DNA of 64,000 nucleotides from positions 283,010 to 347,009 of the forward strand of contig CANNZV010001056.1 of NCBI GenBank assembly GCA_947561585.1, read 5' to 3'. A program made the position numbers and the translations under genes. The notes below the pieces were generated by a model. That model was not told the origin of the DNA and did not search any database. It was given only the letters and a program-made list of their open reading frames with translations. Positions 52,897 to 64,000 of the stretch are shown here, piece by piece. Position 1 is the first letter of the stretch. The number at the start of each line of letters is the position of its first letter. The stretch is from Caprella mutica. Lineage: Eukaryota; Arthropoda; Malacostraca; Amphipoda; Caprellidae.

Positions 52897-53310
52897 AGGG
52901 AAGCTCCGAGTTATCGGACAGTTTCACATTTTCGATCATAAAAGAGAAAATTGAATGCTATTATTATTCAACTTTAATAATATTAAAAGCATTTCTTTCG
53001 TATGGTCGAAAATGTGAACCCGTTCGATAACTCGGAATTCGCTCTATTTCTTATTCTCTGACGTGACTTTGAAAAGGCATAGAAATTAATTATAGGCACA
53101 TGTTAAAAGCAGATCCTCCTTAATCTTCTATGGCCCCACCATAACTTTTTACCTGGGTAACTATGAATAACTTTGTAAAAGTTAGAGACCTTACAAGGAG
53201 ACACTTACAGTAATCGGAAAGTGGTCAGGAAGCAATCACACCGTTAATTTTTCTCTAATTCGTCTATCATGGCTCATCTTAACACCCACTTTCCGAGTAC
53301 TGTACCTAAA
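52897..53310 (-). repeat. Dispersed repeat with TTATCGG MITE, copy near 53 kb
   Basis: Inverse of 37290-37643. It includes a MITE at 52897-53046 (GAGTTATCGGACAGTTTCAC / inverse of GTTCGATAACTCGGAATTC) and the CCATAACTTTTTACCTGGG end at 53140-53158. Confidence 0.7.
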
Positions 53311-54778
53311 TGAATGAGTGCCAAGTCACTCAGAAAAGCACAGAAAAGTAATAACAATATAAACCAAAAGAACCTAACAAACTCACGAGAGTATAGCGAG
53401 AAGAAATTGGAAAAACCTTTCACATTATCAAATTTTGAATTATTGTTTTTTTTTATATTATAGTCTACCTTGAAAACAAATTTTAACAGTTTTCTATACT
53501 ATTTTCCGAAAGAAAATTTTATCTTTCTTTCAGGGAGGACTCATCTTTATCTAGTATTTCTAACCATCATTTATATTTACAGTCCAATTTAGCTGAAATT
53601 TTGATATGATTCGTAACATTTAATTGAAAGAACTTATGTTCGAGATATCTATTCGATAAATAAATATTTAAAAAATCAATCTTATTATTTTATCAATTTG
53701 TTTTCATTTTAGTTCAATTTAATTGTTATTGGACTTATATTATAGATAATATTTTTTATTGCAGATAATATTTGAAAATTTATTTGTTCCCTGTACTGGT
53801 AAAGCTCGTACAGCGGACGATCTTAAAACAAAGAATAATACTGATCCGTTCTAACAAACATGCAGCTCTTACAACGACCTCTTTAAATTGTAAGGTTTAA
53901 CAAATATTTTATTGGTCTACCTAGTATCTGGTTATATTCTTATATTCAGAGGTATTGCAATTTACAATCAACACTCAAAGTACTGTTTCTCAGAAGTTTG
54001 GTTTTGTTACTCTTTTCCTATAAATTTTCTTTAATAAGAAAAAATCTATAGAAATTAAAGAAAGGTGTAACTATTGTATTTAAAATCCTATATTTTCACG
54101 TAATTCATATCTAATTAGCTAAAATCTTTTGTTATATTTCACCTACCTTATAATTTCGCACATTTATATGAGTATTGAGTAAGTTTTATAATAATTATTA
54201 TAAGATTTTCATTAAAATTTTATTCTATAGTTATCAGAGATTCTTTACCTTCGATTACGTCTCTTTGCTGTTAAAGAGAACTTACAAAACTTATATCCGC
54301 AACTAAACTAATTCTCTGATCCTTATAGTGACCACTAGATTCGTATAGCGACCTCTTTTTCAGGTACATATTCTGTCGTTGTACGAGCTTTACCTGTACT
54401 GATTATTATTAGCATGGTATATTTTTTATCATTACTTACAATTATTTTACCGTATAAATTATTAGGATGGTGTAGCATGCAGGAAAAAATAAATAAATTT
54501 TTCATTAAATTAAAATATTTATTGATATAATTGACTTTGATTACATTATTTATAGATGACTTTATTAAAAAAATACTTTTGAATTTTCCAGTGATACAGA
54601 AATTCGTCGGTTCGTTCGTTCGAAAAGTTTATAGAGAAGTTATCAACCTCGTAGAGTGAAAGTGTGAGTCAGTTTGTGATGAGATTTCTAATGAGAAATG
54701 TATTAGCAATCAAGTCGCCTATTAAATGTAATCTTTTCAATGTCTTCTGAATAAATCCAATAAATAACGAGAGGCACT

Positions 54779-55993
54779 TTAGAATCCAACGTAGTCGCCC
54801 CTGCTGGCTTCCAATGGTCTGTCTCTGTCTTCCTCAGCAGCGAATGCGATCTGGTCAAGAACGTACTGGGGGATTGGGTGGGGGAAGGCAGGGGCAACAG
54901 GCAGCCATTCAGACTCTGGCTTGTAACCGAACTCATCAGCTACGAATTTGAGGTAGTATTCTTGACCACTTGGGAATGTGAATCTGGTATAAAGAAAATA
55001 AAAATATACCCTTTGTACTCGAACCAAATACTCAAAATGGTTGACTAGTTAAATACGTCAAGACAACAGCACATTTCATACAATTCGGCAATAGAATGTT
55101 CAACTTACTTGATGTCTCCACTCTGGTTGACTGCACCGGTTTCTCCCTGACTCTGTCCTGCTTCTGAACGTTCGATACCATCACCAGTCTCGAAGTCGAA
55201 GCTGTACGCCCCGTTCTCGTTCTCAACTCTCTCGTTACGGAGGATAGGAACCACTTCTTCGAAGTCGAAGTTCTGGGGCCTGGCTGCGGCCACGGCGAAC
55301 AAACACAATAGGATAACCTGAAAACAATAATAACTTAATGAGATAACAATTGAGTTTGAACATTCCAATGATATATTTAGTACGGGGTTTAACGTATATT
55401 TCGGAACCATAGGCCATATCACTGTCGTCAAAAGGACATTAAATACAAGGGGCTGGAAGAAGCTGTCCGAAACGAAAGTAGCTCCATAAAGAAAGTCACC
55501 TACTGCCGTCAGTGAAAATGTTCATGGATGTAGTAAAGCTACTTCATGAATGAAGTCATAATGGACATAAGTTCTGGCTATCTCTCTCGCGGATGGAAGA
55601 GGAAAATGAAGCCTAGCTGAAGAGCATAACCCTAACGACCAGGCAAGAAGGATTTATTCTTAAGATATTAAAGTTATAGCTCAGGAATGAGCTCTTCTTG
55701 AATGGGCTCTTCTCTAAAGCACCAAGTAGTGTTTTGTTCAAATTAAAATAGTTGCACTAAAATAAATATGTTGCTTTTTATCCTATAATATTCAATAATA
55801 GAATTATTAAGTAAATTAACACAAAATGAAGAAATAAGAAAAGATTGTAACTACATTCATTAAATTGTATGTTTCCCACAAGAAAAATGAGATGACTATT
55901 TAGACAAAAACTTATTGCTACAATTTCAAAGAACATCACTGGAGTAGTGTCAATTAATAGGTTCCTAGTGACGGTATCACTCACGGCTTTCAT
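54779..55993 (-). CDS. RR-1-like cuticular protein C3 (three exons)
   Basis: Exons 55985-55993 (MKA), 55109-55317 (donor GTAAGT) and 54779-54983. The product is 140 aa, nearly identical to C2 but with three extra residues after the signal peptide (RPQNFDFEEVV against RPQNDEVV) and FETGDGIERSEAG. The RR core reads FTFPSGQEYYLKFVADEFGY and is followed by KPESEWLP; the same GDYVGF ending. The signal peptide ends around AAARP. Polyadenylation signal at 54518-54523. All splice sites are canonical, so it looks fully functional. Expected role: secreted structural cuticle protein. Confidence 0.92.
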
Positions 55994-56024
55994 TGTGATG
56001 GTGTTTGGGTAGGTAGATGCAGAG

Positions 56025-56061
56025 GACTGATGTCTGTGAGTAGTTGCAATGTGCTTATATA
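56025..56061 (-). promoter_or_regulatory. C3 core promoter
   Basis: TATATAA (56055-56061) and initiator TCAGTC (56025-56030) on the minus strand, identical in layout to C2. The 5' untranslated region is the same, with CTACCTACCCAAACACCATC before the ATG. Confidence 0.75.
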
Positions 56062-56529
56062 GGCTACTAAGCTATCAGGACAGTGTGACCTCTAACACTA
56101 TAGTAGAGCAGGCAAGATAGCACTCTCTGAAGGTTGTCACCAACAGTAACATTAGTAGTAGCACCAGTAATAAAACCAAAAGTAGCACCAATAGTATAGG
56201 GAAGATAGAATTCTATGAAGGTAGCACAAGGTAGCACACTCTTAAAAAAGTCAATGTGACTATTCTATTGGGTAAATTTGATCGTTATTTTTCGTCTCGA
56301 TTTCTCAAGTCAATTCGATACTTCTTTTTTGGAGTCAGAATATATGCCGACCTTTTCTCCCAGGTCTTATTGAATAAGATTTGACATACCGTGCCAGTCG
56401 AATAACTGACGTTTTTATTTAGATTTTTAATAATGTAGTGTCAACATTCCGAAAGAAAGACAATGACTTGGCATCGACATACCGAGAGAAAGCCAATAAT
56501 TTAGTGTTAATGAATATTTTTTTTAATAT

Positions 56530-57106
56530 TTAAAGGGGCAGTTCAATCAAAATCAAACTATCGCCAAATTGGTCCTAAATCGATTTAGTATATTTATTTA
56601 TGTAACATTAGAATATTCGTTGATTTTAGAAATGTTTATATAAAAAGTATATATTGTAAATTAGTGGCGCCATCTGTGGACTGTGGTGGACCGACGTACT
56701 AATCATTGTAGTTCGTGAACAAAATGATAACCAGTCCCAGACTTGAATCTTGAATCTGACATTATATGTTTGAAAATGGCGAAAACAATTTGTGAAATTG
56801 AAAACTGTCCTTCGAGACAATTAGATTTAGTTTCGAAAAGAAAACCATCTCTTCATATATTACCTGTTAATACTTTTGATAGAAAAATTGTTTACATGTT
56901 ATCAGCTGTAAAATGTAAACAAATAGTACAGAGTGGTGGCGCCATCTGTAGGAGGACGCAGGAACTAAATTGAATTTATAAAATATGATATATAGCTTAT
57001 TATATTGTTTTCATCCGTTTAATTCTACAAGAATGCTTTATTCTTACTAAGTGATCGTTCAACATTAATATTATGAAAACAAAAGTGGACTGAACTGCCC
57101 CTTTAA
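56530..57106. mobile_element. TTAA-flanked MITE
   Basis: TTAAAGGGGCAGTTCA at the left and its exact inverse TGAACTGCCCCTTTAA at the right. It contains GTGGCGCCATCTGT twice in the same orientation (56665 and 56937). A 76-codon frame inside has no recognisable motif. The termini resemble the MITE at 6315-6921 (TTAAAGG). Confidence 0.75.
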
Positions 57107-57651
57107 GCTTAACGGGCCTCAAATTACTTTCCATTGTGTAAATTTGTAGCGGGGACAAGACGTTCTCTACTTCTTGTTCGAGTTGTAAGGGTATTTTGTT
57201 AAATAATAATATTTCATGCAAAATAAAGTGTAGGCAGGCTCCAGTTTTAATACACTCCGCTTTCATATAAGCGGTAATAATAGCAAGACATGAGTCGAAG
57301 TTATTACATAATTGTATCTCCTTGAACATTTCGTTTCTATGAATTAGGTTCAAAGAAAATGGTTTTGAGGGCTTGACTTAGCGTATATTGCAAATATTGC
57401 TACCCGGATCAGCTGCTGAAAGCTCCGATGACAGTGTCCTTAAGAAAAAATATTTTTAAATTTAATTTTAAACCGATTTGGAAGCTGTCTTTCCATGTCT
57501 GTACTTTTTCATATAATTACAAACGATTAGACAAAAATGAATGTGATAAATGGTGAGATACTCATATTATAAGCATTTATTCAAATATGTAAGGAGTATA
57601 TCAGAACTCTCTCAAGTCATTAGATGCACGAATGTGTTTGAGAACAAATGG

Positions 57652-58514
57652 GGCTGGTTTACACGCTACGTTTTTACACCGTTTTAACTGCGCAGTTCAA
57701 GACGTTGCAGGTAAAACGTTGCGTTTGAACAGTAAAACTACGCAAATTTTGACTACAAATGACGACTGTGCAGTTGCAACGATAACTGAACTCATGAGCA
57801 TAGATTTCCGTGAACTGCGTGGACAAATTGGAACGTGTGGACGCAGCTCCGTTTTGTGGATCATCAATAGGTGACAATGGCTGACCTCAGGAAATGTACT
57901 CTTGAGTTTATCACAGACTTTATTGCTCTACTCGAGCAATTCCCTCGAAGGAGTATAGTGATAGAGATAAAAAGAGGAGGCGTATGAAATATTAGTTGAA
58001 AAATACAGAGAAATTGAGGATTAAACACTATTGATTCGTTTTAAACCATAGAAGTCAAAACAATTCAATTTTATCTCGTCAATCATATTCTTAATATCTA
58101 TGAATTAAAGCATATTCTCACAACTCTTATAACAATCATTAGGGTGGTAATTGTCCGGGGGTGGTAATTATCCGGGTGGCAGTTATCCGGGTGCCAGTTG
58201 TCCGGGTGGCAGTTATCCGGGTGGCAGTTGTCCGGGTGGCAGTTGTCCGGGTGGCAGTTGTCCTAGCACCGAATTTGATGCATAAGCAAACAGAGAAACA
58301 GTAACATTTTTCAAAAAGTAGTAACGCTGTATTTTTTCTTTTTAACGAGATAAGTATCCAATCCTAACAAAATTAGTTCCTCATCCATCGTGGATGAGGA
58401 ACTAATTAGGTGTGAACATGGAACCGTGTAGACGCTCTAAACTTGTAACGTTTCCGTTCCGTGTTAAGACAACGCAAACTAAAACGGTGTAAAAACGTAG
58501 CGTGTAAACAAGCC
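57652..58514. mobile_element. TIR element with about 42-bp ends
   Basis: GGCTGGTTTACACGCTACGT and the inverse of ACGTAGCGTGTAAACAAGCC, continuing through TTTTTACACCGTTTTA. The body is GC-richer with CGCAGTT-type motifs. It contains the GGCAGTTGTCCGGGT array. No transposase. Confidence 0.8.
58141..58266 (-). repeat. 15-bp GGCAGTTGTCCGGGT array
   Basis: About eight units. In inverse the edge reads GGTGCTAGGACAACTGCC, which has the same form as the terminus GGTGTCCGGAAAACTGCC of the element at 39082. No partner array. Confidence 0.8.
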
Positions 58515-58519
58515 TTAAC

Positions 58520-59262
58520 GTCTCACTATAATCAGTTAACAGCAACCCTTATAGCGGCTTTAGATGTGCGAGAGAATTTGTAGCTCGCCAAGCTCCGTAC
58601 AGTGTGACAAACCATGCCCATACAATAATAGCTTAGAAATATTTTTATCTTTGCTTGTTAATTTTATTCTAAGTAGAAAGTTATTCTTTGGCGCTTGCGA
58701 ATATTTGTATAGATATCAAATGAAGGTTTTTATGAAGAAAGAAAATCGAAAAGTCAATTGGTTAAGATTTTATAAGAGATTTAGTGAGGGCTGGTGCGCC
58801 AGCGGCTAGGTTAGTGGGCAACTTTTACGGGCTAGGTTACTACAGGGTTACCTCTCATTCCGTATAGGTTAGTAATTAATTTGATACTTTGATTTATATA
58901 ATTGAGTTATATTGAACAAAGAATTCTGGCGGTAGGTTGAATGTGGAACTGAGATGGATTCACATTTTCGGACACTTAGGATAAAAGAATAACTATATAA
59001 TTTAAAATTACATCTTAATTGGTGTCCAACTGTCCATATTACCTGCTGGTATGTGGAGCCATTTGTTTGTTCATAATTTACTCAACTGCCATTAATATTT
59101 TAAAGTGCATAAAATTACTGTGTTACCAATGTTACTAAATTAGGTAAATCAAACTAACGAATTATGCAATTACTCACCTGTGCTGTGAGTCTTATTCACA
59201 GGTATATATATTTTTAGGTAACTCCTTTTCTATATGTGCATCAGGTAGCAAAATTCCTTGGG
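58520..59262. other. Noncoding, no gene seen
   Basis: AT-rich. TTCACATTTTCGGACACTTAGG near 58970 resembles an arm of the TTATCGG MITE family, but no partner is clear. Confidence 0.45.
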
Positions 59263-59264
59263 CA

Positions 59265-59650
59265 ATATTTCCCCAATGTTGTTACGAAGTTGCCAATATT
59301 GTTTCAGTATTGGGACAATGCTGTCACTATAGTTTCAGTATTGTTTCAGTATTGGGACAATGTTGCCAATATTGTTTAAGTATTGGGACAATGTTGCCAA
59401 TATTATTTCAGTATTGGGACATTGTTGCCAGTATTGTTTAAGTATTGGGACAATGTTGCCAATATTGTTTCAATATTGGGACAATGTTGCCAATATTGTT
59501 TCAGTATTGGGACAATGTTGCCAATATTATTTCAGTATTGGGACATTGTTACCAATATTGTTTAAGTATTGGGACAATGTTGCCAATATTGTTTCAGTAT
59601 AGGGACAATGTTCCCAATATTGTTTCAGCATTGGGACAATGTTGTCCCTA
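59265..59650 (+). repeat. 31-bp minisatellite, about 12 units
   Basis: Unit TTGTTTCAGTATTGGGACAA plus TGTTGCCAATA. Each unit carries the short dyad TATTGGGACAATGTTGCCAATA-like pair (TTGG / CCAA). The open frames seen here in all phases come from the periodicity. Confidence 0.92.
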
Positions 59651-60841
59651 TAATCTTTGCTACCTTAGACTTTAGTGGTTCTCTTAGAGTTTTTACGTTA
59701 GAATTCCTATGCAGAATTATTCCTGAAGAGAATTTCGTGAAGTTTTTCGATTGGCGATAGTTTGTAAAAAGGCCCTTTACAACAGGTCAAGTCATGACCC
59801 GATGTCAGGTCACTCTTACATCTAATTAAATAACTAATGCATTAATTCTAAAGATTGATATCCCACCCCTAAAATTATATCATATTTGAATATTATTATT
59901 TATATCCAAAACAAAGTTTTCGCCAATTAAGTAGTAATTTAGAAGTATTTTATTCTCAAAAATAGAAATAAAGAAAACGTCAGATTCTGACTTGACAAAT
60001 CTTAAATTAAATATAGGACCTGTGAAAAACAGTCATAAATGTGTGACTTATCTGACCTCAAGCAAGGGTCAAATTGACTCGTGAGATTTAAATGGACATG
60101 ATAAACTGGGTCAAAAAGTACCGATCAAATTGACTAGACAACATAGTCACTTCTACCCAATCTGTTAAGTTTCTACCAATGACTAATGGTAGAGAGAAGC
60201 GAACTAACATTAGTTAGTACAAATAAAGAGCAGTGTGTTATCAGAGCAAGTACACACCCTAGTGAACAACTATCGCTCTCTATTGTTCACTGAAGAAGAT
60301 GGATAAGAATGTGAACAAACTGTTGTGTTGTGATCTGTGACATATAAACCCATACCCAGTGCCATTAAGGACATCTAAAAGATAACTTTATTTGACAAAA
60401 TATTATTGGATAATTTGAAGTGAAAGTGTGATAGTTGGTCAGTAGATAGACTGCACAGTGTATACTGATGTATACAGTAGCAGCATACAAAGTACCTGTC
60501 AGTTCATCTGGTCAAACACATCTAATTACCCAATGTTTATTAGGGTGTACAATAATTATTTAATGGAAGGCCATCAGACAAACTGAAACTAATTTTTGGA
60601 ATTAGATTTAATAAAATGATCACGTAAATTCGAAGGCAATCGTGTATCCCTTACCTCATTACTTTGATAACAGGTTCAAATAACAATTATTTTTTATCAT
60701 AAATGGAGTAATTTCTGCAGCAAAGGACTGACCTTGCTCCATGTTATTTACCTGTGTGACTAATTGCAATAACTAAAGGGACAAATATATATTTGAGTCT
60801 CTCTGAACCGTAGTGAGGAGGAATGCATGTGTTGATAGTGA
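59651..60841. other. Noncoding, no gene seen
   Basis: Contains a possible diverged inverted pair (AGGTCAAGTCATGACCC near 59785; GACCTCAAGCAAGGGTCA near 60055). No coding motif. Confidence 0.45.
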
Positions 60842-63800
60842 TGTAAAAGATACAAAGAACTTATTGTAAAAGATACAAAGAACTTATTGTAAAAGAGACA
60901 AAGAACTTATTGTAAAAGATACAAAGAACTTATTGTAAAAGATACAAAGAACTTATTGTAAAAGATACAAAGAACTTATTGTAAAAAATACAAAGAACTT
61001 ATTGTAAAAGATACAAAGAACTTATTGTAAAAGATACAAAGAACTTATTGTAAAAGATACAAAGAACTTATTGTAAAAGATACAAAGAACTTATTGAAAA
61101 AGATACAAAGAACTTATTGTAAAAGATACAAAGAACTTATTGTAAAAGATACAAAGAACTTACTGAAAAAGATACAAAGAACTTACTGAAAAAGATACAA
61201 AGAACTTACTGAAAAAGATACAAAGAACTTACTGAAAAAGATACAAAGAACTTATTGGAAAAGATACAAAGAACTTATTGTAAAAGATACAAAGAACTTA
61301 TTGTAAAAGAGACAAAGAACTTATTGTAAAAGATACAAAGAACTTATTGTAAAAGATACAAAGAACTTATTGTAAAAGATACAAAGAACTTATTGTAAAA
61401 GAGACAAAGAACTTATTGTAAAAGATACAAAGAACTTATTGTAAAAGATACAAAGAACTTATTGTAAAAGATACAAAGAACTTATTGTAAAAGAGACAAA
61501 GAACTTATTGTAAAAGATACAAAGAACTTATTGTAAAAGATACAAAGAACGTATTGAAAAAGATACAAAGAACTTATTGTAAAAGATACAAAGAACTTAT
61601 TGTAAAAGATACAAAGAACTTATTGTAAAAGAGACAAAGAACTTATTGTAAAAGATACAAAGAACTTATTGTAAAAGATACAAAGAACTTATTGTAAAAG
61701 ATACAAAGAACTTATTGTAAAAGATACAAAGAACTTATTGTAAAAGATACAAAGAACTTATTGAAAAAGATACAAAGAACTTATTGTAAAAGATACAAAG
61801 AACTTATTGTAAAAGATACATAGAACTTATAGGAAAAAAGACAAAGAACTTATTGTAAAAGATACAAAGAACTTATTGTAAAAGAGACAAAGAACTTATT
61901 GTAAAAGATACAAAGAACTTATTGTAAAAGATACAAAGAACTTATTGTAAAAGAGACAAAGAACTTATTGTAAAAGATACAAAGAACTTATTGTAAAAGA
62001 TACAAAGAACTTATTGTAAAAGAGACAAAGAACTTATTGTAAAAGATACAAAGAACTTATTGTAAAAGATACAAAGAACGTATTGAAAAAGATACAAAGA
62101 ACTTATTGTAAAAGATACAAAGAACTTATTGTAAAAGATACAAAGAACTTATTGTAAAAGAGACAAAGAACTTATTGTAAAAGAGACAAAGAACTTATTG
62201 TAAAAGAGACAAAGAACTTATTGTAAAAGATACAAAGAACTAATTGTAAAAGAGACAAAGAACTTATTGTAAAAGATACAAAGAACTTATTGGAAAAGAT
62301 ACAAAGAACTTATTGTAAAAGATACAAAGAACTTACTGAAAAAGATACAAAGAACTTACTGAAAAAGATACAAAGAACTTATTGTAAAAGATACAAAGAA
62401 CTTATTGGAAAAGATACAAAGAACTTATTGGAAAAGATACAAAGAACTTATTGAAAAAGATACAAAGAACTTACTGAAAAAGATACAAAGAACTTATTGT
62501 AAAAGATACAAAGAACTTATTGAAAAAGATACAAAGAACTTATTGGAAAAGATACAAAGAACTTATTGAAAAAGATACAAAGTACTTATTGTAAGAGATA
62601 CAAAGAACTTACTGGAAAAGATACAAAGAACTTACTGAAAAAGATACAAAGAACTTATTGAAAAAGATACAAAGAACTTATTGAAAAAGATACAAAGAAC
62701 TTATTGTAAAAGATACAAAGAACTTATTGAAAAAGATACAAAGAACTTATTGTAAGAGATACAAAGAACTTACTGAAAAAGATACAAAGAACTTACTGAA
62801 AAAGATACAAAGAACTTACTGAAAAAGATACAAAGAACTTATTGGAAAAGATACAAAGAACTTATTGTAAGAGATACAAAGAACTTACTGAAAAAGATAC
62901 AAAGAACTTACTGAAAAAGATACAAAGAACTTATTGAAAAAGATACAAAGAACTTATTGAAAAAGATACAAAGAACTTATTGTAAGAGATACAAAGAACT
63001 TACTGAAAAAGATACAAAGAACTTACTGAAAAAGATACAAAGAACTTACTGAAAAAGATACAAAGAACTTATTGGAAAAGATACAAAGAACTTATTGTAA
63101 GAGATACAAAGAACTTATTGAAAAAGATACAAAGAACTTATTGTAAGAGATACAAAGAACTTACTGAAAAAGATACAAAGAACTTATTGAAAAAGATACA
63201 AAGAACTTATTGGAAAAGATACAAAGAACTTATTGTAAGAGATACAAAGAACTTACTGAAAAAGATACAAAGAACTTATTGAAAAAGATACAAAGAACTT
63301 ATTGGAAAAGATACAAAGAACTTATTGAAAAAGAGACAAAGAACTTATTGTAAAAGATACAAAGAACTTATTGAAAAAGATACAAAGAACTTATTGTAAA
63401 AGATACAAAGAACTTATTGTAAAAGATACAAAGAACTTATTGAAAGAGAGACAAAGAACTTATTGTAAAAGATACAAAGAACTTATTGTAAAAGATACAA
63501 AGAACTTATTGTAAAAGATACAAAGAACTTATTGTAAAAGATACAAAGAACTTATTGTAAAAGAGACAAAGAACTTATTGTAAAAGAGACAAAGAACTTA
63601 TTGTAAAAGATACAAAGAACTTATTGTAAAAGAGACAAAGAACTTATTGTAAAAGATACAAAGAACTTATTGTAAAAGATACAAAGAACTTATTGTAAAA
63701 GATACAAAGAACTTACTGAAAAAGATACAAAGAACTTACTGAAAAAGATACAAAGAACTTACTGAAAAAGATACAAAGAACTTATTGGAAAAGATACAAA

Positions 63801-64000
63801 GAACTTATTGGAAAAGATACAAAGAACTTACTGAAAAAGATACAAAGAACTTATTGTAAAAGATACAAAGAACTTATTGTAAAAGATACAAAGAACTTAT
63901 TGTAAAAGATACAAAGAACTTATTGTAAAAGATACAAAGAACTTATTGTAAAAGATACAAAGAACTTATTGTAAAAGATACAAAGAACTTATTGTAAAAG
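60842..64000 (+). repeat. 23-bp satellite array, at least 137 units, continuing past the window
   Basis: Unit AAAGATACAAAGAACTTATT plus GTA. Diagnostic variants are GAGAC for GATAC, TTACTGAAA, TTATTGAAA, TTATTGGAA and TTGTAAGAG. The period holds almost without indels over 3.1 kb. Variants are clustered: TTGTAAAAG dominates 60.85-62.3 kb and after 63.35 kb, while the ACTGAAA, TGGAAA and TGTAAGAG types dominate between. Not coding: a 23-bp period gives stops in every frame. Confidence 0.97.

Larger units (their letters stand above)
53330..56265. repeat. Segmental duplication, unit 2 (contains C3)
   Basis: Tandem partner of 48418-51065, separated by about 2.3 kb of transposon-rich spacer. Intron 1 of C3 is longer because of an AT-rich stretch at 55700-55925. 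Confidence 0.85.

Noticed and set aside
57632..57877. Overlapping plus and minus frames of 80 and 67 codons
   Set aside because: They lie within the arm of a TIR element (57652-58514). The GC-rich repeats there keep both strands open by chance.
59360..59760. Four overlapping frames with GQCCQYCFSIGT repeats
   Set aside because: They are produced by the 31-bp satellite in three phases. Nothing suggests a protein.

Overview
This window is eukaryotic and almost certainly arthropod, most likely insect. It is AT-rich and repeat-dominated. Its recognisable genes have tiny first exons (three codons), GT-AG introns, TATA boxes about 30 bp upstream of TCAGT-type initiators, and encode Rebers-Riddiford (RR-1-like) cuticular proteins. 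Transposons are of animal types: a non-LTR retrotransposon, two Tc1/mariner-group elements with recognisable transposases, a decayed IS630-type copy, a P/THAP transposase remnant and many MITEs. I cannot name the species.

Layout. 1-22 kb: layered mobile DNA with no host gene I can support. This includes two copies of an element with GGCAGTTTTCC arrays (second copy at 39 kb), a LINE fragment split by two MITEs, an 836-codon 5'-truncated LINE at 10.9-13.7 kb with its pre-insertion paralogue at 16.0 kb, elements flanked by inverted minisatellite arrays, two tRNA-derived SINE-like copies and several satellites. 22-44 kb: a small secreted acidic peptide gene (A1, minus strand), two Tc1/mariner elements (a decayed DD37D maT type and an intact DD37E type), a chimeric cuticle gene (31.3-32.9 kb), and a second acidic peptide gene (A3, 42.1-43.2 kb). 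44-48 kb: P-element/THAP and mariner remnants. 48-56 kb: two tandemly duplicated RR-1 cuticle genes (C2, C3, minus strand). 56-64 kb: MITEs, satellites, and a 23-bp satellite that runs off the right edge.

Two host gene families matter. Acidic peptide genes (A1, A3) have a three-codon exon 1 (MKL), an intron filled by a 32-bp minisatellite, and one coding exon 2. Cuticle genes (C2, C3) have a three-codon exon 1 (MKA), then two coding exons. At 31.3 kb the promoter, exon 1 and minisatellite-bearing intron of the peptide family are joined inside intron 1 to a cuticle gene, giving an in-frame chimeric gene whose last exon was later interrupted by a 1.9-kb transposon. A relic of cuticle intron 1 also lies upstream of A3, so the two families have recombined or been co-duplicated more than once.

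The most unusual non-genic signal is a set of minisatellite families with different 14-16 bp units. Several of them flank elements as inverted arrays, three of these with 8-bp (or 8-10 bp) target duplications, and most share a terminal signature GGTnnnnGG. They look like one superfamily of foldback-like elements with fast-changing subterminal repeats. All identifications are by eye; no database search was possible.
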